Positions 56,758-64,000 of a stretch of DNA of 64,000 nucleotides are shown in pieces. The notes under the pieces are model-generated. The model did not search any database. It had not been told where the DNA came from and worked only from the letters and a program-made list of their open reading frames with translations. The stretch covers positions 1-64,000 of the forward strand of contig SVSB01000004.1 in NCBI GenBank assembly GCA_015064505.1, written 5' to 3'. How positions within the stretch are numbered: position 1 is the first letter of the stretch; the number at the start of each line of letters is the position of its first letter. A program made the translations under genes and the position numbers. Source of the stretch: Oscillospiraceae bacterium (GTDB taxonomy: Bacteria; Bacillota; Clostridia; Oscillospirales; CAG-272).

Positions 56758-57938
56758 TGAAAAACAACAAGATATGGGCGGTAATGCGCAAGGAGTTTGC
56801 CCGTTTCTTTGGTGACAGAAGGCTTGTGCTTACCACGATAGTTTTGCCCGGACTTATGATATACGCCCTCTATTCATTTATGGGAAGCGCAATGGGAAAT
56901 ATGTTCGGAACCGAGGAGGACTATGCGGCAAGATGCTATGCGGTCAATATGCCCGCAAGCGCGGAGACTCTCCTTGAGGCGGGTCTCGGCACCGATATTG
57001 AGCATATAGGCGCGGATCAGACGGATGAATACAAGCAGCTGATTGCCGACGGAGAGGCGGATCTTGTGATAGTTTTCCCCGAAGGTGCGGAAAAGCTCTT
57101 TGACGGCACTGCCGTTCCGTCCCTGAACGCTCCCTCCGTTTCGCTGTTTTATAATTCCGCAGAGGTGGATTCCTTTAACGCCTTTGACGGCGCGAACGCG
57201 GTGCTTCAGGGTTATGAGAGCTCCGTTACCAATCTTTTTGACGTAAACGTCGGTGAAGAGAAATACGATCTGGCAACGGACGAGGCGGCGGCGGGGCAGG
57301 TGTTCTCAATGATGATGCCCATGCTGCTGATGATGTTTATGTTCACGGGCTGTATGTCGGTTGCGCCCGAATCCATTGCCGGTGAAAAAGAGCGCGGCAC
57401 CATTGCCACCTTGCTGATAACTCCCCTTAAGCGCTCTCATCTTGCTTTGGGAAAGATCTTCAGTCTTGGCGTTATTGCCATACTTTCCGGCGTTTCCAGC
57501 GCCGTTGGAACCATACTGTCCCTTCCAAGGCTTATGAACTTTGAGGGAATGAACGTGGACGCAAGCGTATACGGCTTATCCGATTATCTTATGCTTGGCT
57601 GCGTTATTATTTCCACCGTGCTACTGCTTGTGGCGCTTATATCCTGCGTATCCGCTTTTGCAAAGAGCGTGAAGGAGGCGTCCACGGCGCTCTCGCCCAT
57701 AATGATAATCAATATGCTTATCGGCGTTACCGCTATGCTCGGCGCCGCGCCTGCAAACGGAGTAATGTATTGCATTCCCCTTTACAACAGCGCCCAGTGC
57801 ATGAACGCCATCTTCTCCTTTGCGGCAAACCCCGTGCATATCGCGATTACCTGCGGAGTAAACCTCGCCGTAATGGGAATACTCGTGTTCCTGCTGACTA
57901 AGATGTTTGATAACGAGAAGGTTATGTTCTCGGCTTGA
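56757..57938 (+). CDS. ABC transporter permease (NatB/ABC-2 type)
   Basis: MRKEFARFFGDRRLVLTTIVLPGLMIY, VAPESIAGEKERGTIATLLITPLKRSHLALGKI. Confidence 0.9.
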   Translation: MKNNKIWAVMRKEFARFFGDRRLVLTTIVLPGLMIYALYSFMGSAMGNMFGTEEDYAARCYAVNMPASAETLLEAGLGTDIEHIGADQTDEYKQLIADGEADLVIVFPEGAEKLFDGTAVPSLNAPSVSLFYNSAEVDSFNAFDGANAVLQGYESSVTNLFDVNVGEEKYDLATDEAAAGQVFSMMMPMLLMMFMFTGCMSVAPESIAGEKERGTIATLLITPLKRSHLALGKIFSLGVIAILSGVSSAVGTILSLPRLMNFEGMNVDASVYGLSDYLMLGCVIISTVLLLVALISCVSAFAKSVKEASTALSPIMIINMLIGVTAMLGAAPANGVMYCIPLYNSAQCMNAIFSFAANPVHIAITCGVNLAVMGILVFLLTKMFDNEKVMFSA

Positions 57939-57944
57939 TGTTAA

Positions 57945-57978
57945 TAAAAAATCTCTGCGAATTTCGCAGAGATTTTTT
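57945..57978. terminator. Bidirectional intrinsic terminator
   Basis: AAAAAATCTCTGCGAATTTCGCAGAGATTTTTT between convergent genes. Confidence 0.88.
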
Positions 57979-57979
57979 A

Positions 57980-58831
57980 CTATAGGTGAAACGGGGCTGT
58001 TCCTTGAGTTGACATTCTGTATTGGCGCGGAGTAACACCGAATTTGCGTTTGAAAAGAACGATGAAATGAGAGCAATCGGAGAATCCTGCGTGCAGGCAG
58101 GCGCTCATGACAGATTCACCGTTTTCGAGAAGCTTTGCGGCGGCTGCAAGCTTATGGGATCTCAAAAGTGCGTGGGGTGAAAGGTGTAAGTGCTTTTGAA
58201 AAAGCCGATTTAGTGTGGAAGGGCTTGTGTAATGTCTTTCGCAGAGATGTTTGACATTTCGGATATCGGTGCAGTTTTCATTTATATCATTTAAGATCTG
58301 TTGGAAAAGCGGAGAAGGGGCACTGCGGTATTCCGATGTGATTGCAGTATCACGCAGAGTACAAACAGCTTGCAGGATCAGTGAAGACAGATAGAGTGTG
58401 TCATTCGTTTCCAAAGTCTTTTCAATTTCGGAAAGCAGGAAACACAGCTTGCTTAAATGCTTTGCGTCCGGTTGAATGTAAGGTGTGGAAAGATTGCGGA
58501 GTGCCTCTGCGATAGGGGAGCTTTCGGGGATATCCAACCAAAGGCAGTAGTTTTCTTGCTCTATCGGATAACTTACAACGCGCATATGCAGATCTTTGGT
58601 CGCTGTAAGGATAACATCCCCTTTTTTTAAGGAATATAGGTGACCGTTGACCAAAAAAGAACCCTCATCGGACAGATGAAGATAGATCTCCCAATACGGA
58701 TGCAAATGTAACGGGTCGTTCTTTTTGCTATCGGGATAAACGATCGTGCGGTTATGCATCAGAGCAAAGCGTGTGCAGGATACGGCATCGGGTAGAGAAT
58801 GGATCTCCGGTATATTTATCGGTTCGTACAT
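57980..58831 (-). CDS. AraC-family transcriptional regulator
   Basis: C-terminal double HTH: VKHLCERHYTSPSTLNRLFQKHLHLSPHALLRSHKL...GFSDCSHFIVLFKRKFGVTPRQYR; N-terminal cupin-like. Confidence 0.9.
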   Translation of the reverse strand: MYEPINIPEIHSLPDAVSCTRFALMHNRTIVYPDSKKNDPLHLHPYWEIYLHLSDEGSFLVNGHLYSLKKGDVILTATKDLHMRVVSYPIEQENYCLWLDIPESSPIAEALRNLSTPYIQPDAKHLSKLCFLLSEIEKTLETNDTLYLSSLILQAVCTLRDTAITSEYRSAPSPLFQQILNDINENCTDIRNVKHLCERHYTSPSTLNRLFQKHLHLSPHALLRSHKLAAAAKLLENGESVMSACLHAGFSDCSHFIVLFKRKFGVTPRQYRMSTQGTAPFHL

Positions 58832-58938
58832 AACAGCCTCTATTGACATAAAAATCATATTTTATGGGATGAAACTCATAGAAATATTGTTTTTATTTTG
58901 TTATGATTATATTGTAAACTAATCGGATTGTCAATACG

Positions 58939-59826
58939 GTGTTTTATATGAATCATTATATTTTGCTTTGTCTTTCATTACTTGCTTGCCTTGCGGGCGG
59001 CGTGTTCCGAAAAATATATACTCTTCACACAAGCGGGAATATGGCATCTATATTCCTCTTCAATGCCGTCTCCTCAATTGTTTCGGCGGGCGTATTGCTG
59101 TTATGGGGTGTTTCCGTGCCCTCTGCGTTCACAATATGGCTCGGTATTTTGTTCGGCGTAGTTACGGCATTGCAGTCGCTTGCGTTTCTTTGGGCGTTGC
59201 AGATAGGCCCGATGTCCTATACTTCCGTTATCGGCTCATTTTCCACGTTGGTCACGGCGGTTTCGGGTGTGCTTTTCTTTGATGAAGGCATAACTGTTTT
59301 GCAGACGGTGGGAATTGCAATTATGCTTTGCAGCTTTGTATTTGCCGCAGAGAAGGATAAGGACAAGAAGAAATCCTCATTCCTTTGGTTGCTGCTTTGC
59401 ACGGTAAATTTCCTTTCCATTGGTTGTATAGGCATTATGCAAAAGGTGCATCAATCCTCCCCCTACCGTGCAGAGCTGAACTCGTTTTTAGTTATTGCAT
59501 TTGTTGTGGCGGGCTTACTTTCGCTTTTTCTTGCTCTGCTGTTTTTCAAAAGCACCGCGGGGGAAAAGAAAAACAAGAGTTCCCTTGTGCTTTTGCTGCT
59601 TTGTATGCTCGCCGCAGGCGTGGGAGCTGCATTTAATAACAAATTCAATCTGTATCTTTCGGGAGTGATCGACAGCGCAGTTTTCTTTCCCGTTGTCAAC
59701 GGCGGCGGACTGATTTTATCCACCCTTGCCGCAGTTGTGTTCTTTAAAGAACGCCTTGCGAAAAAGCAGTGGATAGGCATGGTACTGGGGATTGTTGCGG
59801 TGCTTATGCTTTGCACTCCGACTTAA
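58939..59826 (+). CDS. EamA/DMT-family transporter
   Basis: Ten TM helices, ITVLQTVGIAIMLCSFVF, ERLAKKQWIGMVLGIVAVLML. Confidence 0.82.
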   Translation: MFYMNHYILLCLSLLACLAGGVFRKIYTLHTSGNMASIFLFNAVSSIVSAGVLLLWGVSVPSAFTIWLGILFGVVTALQSLAFLWALQIGPMSYTSVIGSFSTLVTAVSGVLFFDEGITVLQTVGIAIMLCSFVFAAEKDKDKKKSSFLWLLLCTVNFLSIGCIGIMQKVHQSSPYRAELNSFLVIAFVVAGLLSLFLALLFFKSTAGEKKNKSSLVLLLLCMLAAGVGAAFNNKFNLYLSGVIDSAVFFPVVNGGGLILSTLAAVVFFKERLAKKQWIGMVLGIVAVLMLCTPT

Positions 59827-59861
59827 TCATCCAAAAAATAATAACATATATACGAGGAGGA

Positions 59862-61850
59862 ATGAACGTGTTAAACAATCTTAAATCTCAAAAAAGAATC
59901 TCTTTTCTGCTTGACGGAAAGCCTTTTGATGCCGCTGAGCCTACCGTTACGGTAAGCGAGAACGGAAATACCGTTACTACCGTCTACGAATTTATGGGTG
60001 GGCTGAAGCTCACGAACGTTTTTACATCCTACCCCGAGCATAATGCCTGCGACTGGGTAAACTTCTGGGAGAATACCGGAAGCGAGCCCACCGAAATTAT
60101 CACCGAGCTTTGGGATTCGGCGTTTTCTCTGCCTTTTTCTCCCTGCGCGCCCAAGACTACGGGCAGGGCATACCTTCCGGAGTCGGAAAACGTTATCAAG
60201 GTATGGGTTCCGCGCGGTTCGGAATGGTCGGGCGACGAGTTTTATTGTGACATTGACCGCATATTCGGAAATCACTACCCAAATTGGCTTGAATACGTTG
60301 GCACGGTTAAGAGATACTCTGCAACCGCAGGTCGCTCCGCACAAGGAGCGTATGCCCCGTTTTTTAACATCAAGCATGGAGGAAAGGACGAAGGATATAT
60401 CGTTGCCGTGGGCTGGACCGGGCAGTGGAATGCCACGGTCACCCGCACCGAAGACGGTGTATTCTTCCAGAGCAAGCTTGAGGATACTGCGTTTAGTTTG
60501 CTCCCCGGTGAAAGCTTCCGCACTTCTTCTGTGACGGTTATGGGATATAACGGCTCTTTCGCCGACGGTCAGAATCGCTTCAGACAGTTGGTCAAGGACG
60601 TTTACTCTCCCGTTGGTAAGGGAGAGGTTCCTACAGAGCTGCCGTTTTGCGCAGGTCTTTGGGGCGGCATGAGCACCGCAGGTTGTCTTGAACGTATCGA
60701 AAAAGTGGAAAAAGCAAAGCTTCCCTTTAACTGCTACTGGATGGATGCAGGTTGGTACGGCGCGGGTGAGCAGGTATCGCCCGATGAGTTTGAGGGCGAC
60801 TGGGGACAGCATACGGGCAACTGGGAGGTAAACGCATTCCGCCATCCCGACGGGCTTGCCGACGTTGTTTCTGCGATCGATAATACCGATAAGCGCTTTC
60901 TTCTCTGGGTGGAGCCTGAGCGCGTAAGAAGAATTGCACCGATCGTCGCCGAGCACCCCGAATATTTTATCTTTCCGAACGATGAAAAAAATCCCAATCT
61001 GCTTTTGAATTTGGGAGACGACTCTGCTTGGCAGTATTGCTTTGACGTGCTTTCCGGGCTTATAGAACGCTTGCATCTTGCGGTCTACCGCCAGGATTTC
61101 AATTTCGGACCCCTTGATTACTGGCGCAAAAATGATACCGAGGGAAGGATAGGAATCAGCGAGATCAAGCATATCAACGGCTTATACCGACTCTGGGATG
61201 CACTGCGTGAAAAATTCCCGCATTTGCTGATAGACAACTGTGCTTCGGGCGGCAGACGTATAGATATTGAAACGCTGAGGCGCTCCGTTCCTCTTTGGAG
61301 AAGCGACGTACAGTGTCCAGCAAATCCTACACCCGAAGCAACTCAGGCGCACGCGCTTGCCTACGGCTCGTGGATGCCGTATTCGGGAACCGGTACGGGC
61401 AGAATCTGGTTTGATACATACCGTTTCAGAAGCGCGTACGCTCCGGCGCTTACGACTAACTTTACCTTCTCGGAAAAAAATGCCTTTGGCGACGACCCCG
61501 AGGCTATGCGTTGGCTTAGTTGTATGTGCGCTGAGTATGTAAAAGTGAGACCGTATCTTACAAAGGACATCTATCCCCTTACCAAGGCGAGTCCGGCAAG
61601 CGATATATGGAGCGCGGTGCAGTACCACGATCCCGAGACCGATTCCGGCATTGTGCTTGTTTTCAGACGCGAAAACGCGCCGTATACCGAGTGCTGCTTT
61701 AACCTTTTCGGACTTACCGAGGAAAAAACTTATACATTTACCGAGGTAGATGGAGAAACGTATCCATTTGACGGAGCTTCGTTGATGAAAAAAGGTATTA
61801 CCGTACGTATAGAAAAGAGAAGGGAATCTAAACTCTACCTATATAAATAA
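59862..61850 (+). CDS. Alpha-galactosidase-like GH36 (clan GH-D)
   Basis: FNCYWMDAGWYG, RFLLWVEPERV, YRQDFNFGPLDYWRKND, LLIDNCASGGRRIDIETLRRSVPLWRSD. Confidence 0.9.
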   Translation: MNVLNNLKSQKRISFLLDGKPFDAAEPTVTVSENGNTVTTVYEFMGGLKLTNVFTSYPEHNACDWVNFWENTGSEPTEIITELWDSAFSLPFSPCAPKTTGRAYLPESENVIKVWVPRGSEWSGDEFYCDIDRIFGNHYPNWLEYVGTVKRYSATAGRSAQGAYAPFFNIKHGGKDEGYIVAVGWTGQWNATVTRTEDGVFFQSKLEDTAFSLLPGESFRTSSVTVMGYNGSFADGQNRFRQLVKDVYSPVGKGEVPTELPFCAGLWGGMSTAGCLERIEKVEKAKLPFNCYWMDAGWYGAGEQVSPDEFEGDWGQHTGNWEVNAFRHPDGLADVVSAIDNTDKRFLLWVEPERVRRIAPIVAEHPEYFIFPNDEKNPNLLLNLGDDSAWQYCFDVLSGLIERLHLAVYRQDFNFGPLDYWRKNDTEGRIGISEIKHINGLYRLWDALREKFPHLLIDNCASGGRRIDIETLRRSVPLWRSDVQCPANPTPEATQAHALAYGSWMPYSGTGTGRIWFDTYRFRSAYAPALTTNFTFSEKNAFGDDPEAMRWLSCMCAEYVKVRPYLTKDIYPLTKASPASDIWSAVQYHDPETDSGIVLVFRRENAPYTECCFNLFGLTEEKTYTFTEVDGETYPFDGASLMKKGITVRIEKRRESKLYLYK

Positions 61851-61890
61851 AGCGGTATTAAGAAAAAACGATAATAAGAAGATAATGGTA

Positions 61891-61933
61891 AAAAACGCAA
61901 TTCCCGATATGATCGGGAGTTGCGTTTTTTTGT
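61891..61933 (+). terminator. Intrinsic terminator after GH36 gene
   Basis: AACGCAATTCCCGAT-atg-ATCGGGAGTTGCGTTTTTTT. Confidence 0.88.
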
Positions 61934-62030
61934 TGCAAAAAAATTCAAAAAAATTTTAAACTTGTACGTTTTGTACGGAAATTTGGGTTTATAGTTATAA
62001 TGCGGTCGGAAAAGATCAAGGAAATGAGGG

Positions 62031-62393
62031 ATGAAAATATCGGCAAAAAACAGTGAGAAAAAGGAGGAGACGGCAGGCGGAAAGCCGAAGCGAAAGCGCA
62101 AGACCAAGGAGGAAAGGGAGCGGGAGCAGCTGCGGAAGATATGGACGCGCTCCGATGCACTCCGAGGGCTTAAGCAGGTGGTAAGCGTTTCCATTGAGGC
62201 GGCGCGGCAGGAGGTCACCGACGAGGATGGGGAAGTGAGTGAGGTGAAGTTCAATCCCAGTGCCGCCAATGCCGCCACGAAGGCTATCGAAGCCGCCAAC
62301 CGCCTTTGCGGTTACGATGGCGAGCCCGAAGACAAAGAGGATGACGACGAGATAGTTATCTGCTTTGAGGAAGGAAAAGAGCTGGCAAGGTGA
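62031..62393 (+). CDS. Putative phage terminase small subunit
   Basis: Small basic protein immediately upstream of and overlapping the large terminase. Confidence 0.6.
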   Translation: MKISAKNSEKKEETAGGKPKRKRKTKEEREREQLRKIWTRSDALRGLKQVVSVSIEAARQEVTDEDGEVSEVKFNPSAANAATKAIEAANRLCGYDGEPEDKEDDDEIVICFEEGKELAR

Positions 62394-63697
62394 AGCTGAC
62401 CCTGCCGCGACCCTTCGGGGCCCAGAGAAAATTCCTTGAGGCGGACACCCGTTACGTTGCTTACGGCGGCTCACGCGGCGGCGGCAAGAGCTTTGCCGTA
62501 AGGATGAAAGCCATCCTCCTTTCAATGAACTATCCCGGAATCAGAGTGCTTATCGTCCGACGTACCTACCCCGAGGTATATGAAAATCACATAAAGGAGC
62601 TGACGGTGCAGACGGCAGGAGCGGCAGTCTACCGTGACTCGGATAAGAGTCTTACCTTTAAGAACGGCTCGCGCATCAAATTCGGCTACTGCGCCTGTGA
62701 CTCCGATCTTACCCAATATCAGGGCGTGGAGTACGACGTGATATTCATGGACGAGGCGACCCAATTTACGGAATATCAATTCCGCTTCATTGCCGCATCA
62801 CTTCGCGGCGCAAATTCTTTCCCAAAGAGGTTTTATCTGACCTGCAATCCCGGCGGTGTGGGGCACGGCTGGGTGAAGCGTTTATTCGTTGACCGCCGCT
62901 ATAAGAAGGGGGAGGACCCCGGGGACTATACCTTTATCCGCGCGGGAGTGCGGGATAATCTGCCCTTGCTATCCACCGACCGTGCATATCTCGGCGCTCT
63001 GGAAAACCTGCCCGATGATCTGCGTCGTGCGTGGCTTGACGGGGACTGGGATGTGTTTGCTGGGCAGTACTTCCCGGAATTCTCAAGAGAGAAGCACACC
63101 GTTGAACCCTTTGTTATTCCCGAAAATTGGCGCAGGTACCGCGCCTTTGACTACGGACTTGATATGCTTGCCGTCCTTTGGGCGGCTGTGGACGAGGAGG
63201 GAACGGTCTATATTTACCGCGAGCTTTGCGCTCCCGAGCTTATAGTAAGCGAGGCGGCGGCAGAGATACGGCGACTATCCGAGGGGGAGCGCTTCTGCGG
63301 CACCGCCGCACCGCCCGATATGTGGAACAGACAAAAGGACACGGGTAAATCCATGGCGGAGATTTTCCGCGAAAACGGTCTTCTTTTGACCCGTGCCGAT
63401 AACGACCGCATTCAGGGATGGATGCAGATAAAGGAGCTTCTTGCAAAGGAGGATGGTGTGCGTATCTTTACCACCTGCACCGAGCTGATACGCTGTCTTC
63501 CTGCTCTTCTTCGTGATAGCAAGGACCCCTGCGACGCTTCCGTAACGCCCCACGAGATCACCCATATTTGCGACGCCTTCCGCTATCTTGCCATGCTCCG
63601 CACCCGTAAGACGGATACGGTGCGCAAGATGAGCTGGGAAGAGGAGCACAGAAAAAAGACCATCGAAAGATGCAGACGCGGCGCCATGCGCCGTTAG
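62390..63697 (+). CDS. Phage terminase large subunit
   Basis: YVAYGGSRGGGKSFAVRMKAI (Walker A), YDVIFMDEATQFTEYQF (Walker B), YLTCNPGGVGHGWVKRLFV. Confidence 0.93.
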   Translation: MKLTLPRPFGAQRKFLEADTRYVAYGGSRGGGKSFAVRMKAILLSMNYPGIRVLIVRRTYPEVYENHIKELTVQTAGAAVYRDSDKSLTFKNGSRIKFGYCACDSDLTQYQGVEYDVIFMDEATQFTEYQFRFIAASLRGANSFPKRFYLTCNPGGVGHGWVKRLFVDRRYKKGEDPGDYTFIRAGVRDNLPLLSTDRAYLGALENLPDDLRRAWLDGDWDVFAGQYFPEFSREKHTVEPFVIPENWRRYRAFDYGLDMLAVLWAAVDEEGTVYIYRELCAPELIVSEAAAEIRRLSEGERFCGTAAPPDMWNRQKDTGKSMAEIFRENGLLLTRADNDRIQGWMQIKELLAKEDGVRIFTTCTELIRCLPALLRDSKDPCDASVTPHEITHICDAFRYLAMLRTRKTDTVRKMSWEEEHRKKTIERCRRGAMRR

Positions 63698-63733
63698 AGT
63701 GACGGAGATATGCGTCACTCTACAGGAGGAAAA

Positions 63734-63970
63734 ATGAAAAGCTACGTAACAAAAAAGACGAGGCGCATATGCAGTGTTCCCGGCTGCGGCGCCAAGGAGA
63801 GCTATCTGCTCTCCAAGTCAAAGGATCTTACGGGAAGTGTATTTCTCTGCAAGGACTGCCTGGAGGCGGCATCCGCCCTTCACGGTGCGCTGAAGAGCGA
63901 TGCAAAAAAGTCAGGTAAAAAAGCCGCAACCGAAGACGGAGGAAACGTCAATGAAAAAGCAGGCGGCTGA
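63734..63970 (+). CDS. Small zinc-ribbon-like phage protein
   Basis: CSVPGCGAKESYLLSKSKDLTGSVFLCKDCLEAA. Confidence 0.55.
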   Translation: MKSYVTKKTRRICSVPGCGAKESYLLSKSKDLTGSVFLCKDCLEAASALHGALKSDAKKSGKKAATEDGGNVNEKAGG

Positions 63971-64000
63971 AGCCGTACAGGCAGAGAAGGGGGAAAAGCC

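Noticed and set aside
59871-61172. 433-aa - strand ORF
   Set aside because: Antisense shadow of the GH36 gene.

Overview
A 64-kb chromosomal segment of a fairly high-GC gut-type Bacillota (Clostridia-like; taxonomy inferred from gene content and style only). Most of it is ordinary. There is a long + strand housekeeping run (about 39.0-57.9 kb: alr, aspS, truB, pgeF/YfiH, SLOG, polA, aminotransferase, trpS, WecA/MraY-type transferase, ACT + UPF0210, NatAB-like ABC). There is also a - strand run (proS, rodA, S26-like peptidase, PqqD-like, giant alpha-2-macroglobulin), several carbohydrate genes (GH30, GH36, BNR sialidase-like), a glycyl radical enzyme with no neighbouring activase, and the left part of a prophage (terminase) at the right edge. 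No rRNA, convincing tRNA or CRISPR array was seen. Parts most worth a second look: (1) 8.8-19.0 kb, a small winged-HTH (DtxR/MntR-like) regulator, a phased array of three TTAGCYATRGCTAA palindromes 21 bp apart abutting a promoter, and an Opp/Dpp-type ABC importer operon ending in a ChuX/HutX-like protein with a Cys-rich N-terminus, i.e. a candidate heme/metal acquisition system; (2) a RAYT-type Y1 transposase whose own CDS carries two perfectly inverted 25-nt GTAG-headed REP-like hairpins translated in frame, with related copies elsewhere in the window; (3) a decayed Rhs toxin/immunity region (33.6-38 kb) with a truncated M91-protease-like tip, an Rhs signal-peptide stub joined to a palindrome, and an immunity-like gene broken at an A6 run. 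All homology calls are from reading sequence motifs; no searches were run.
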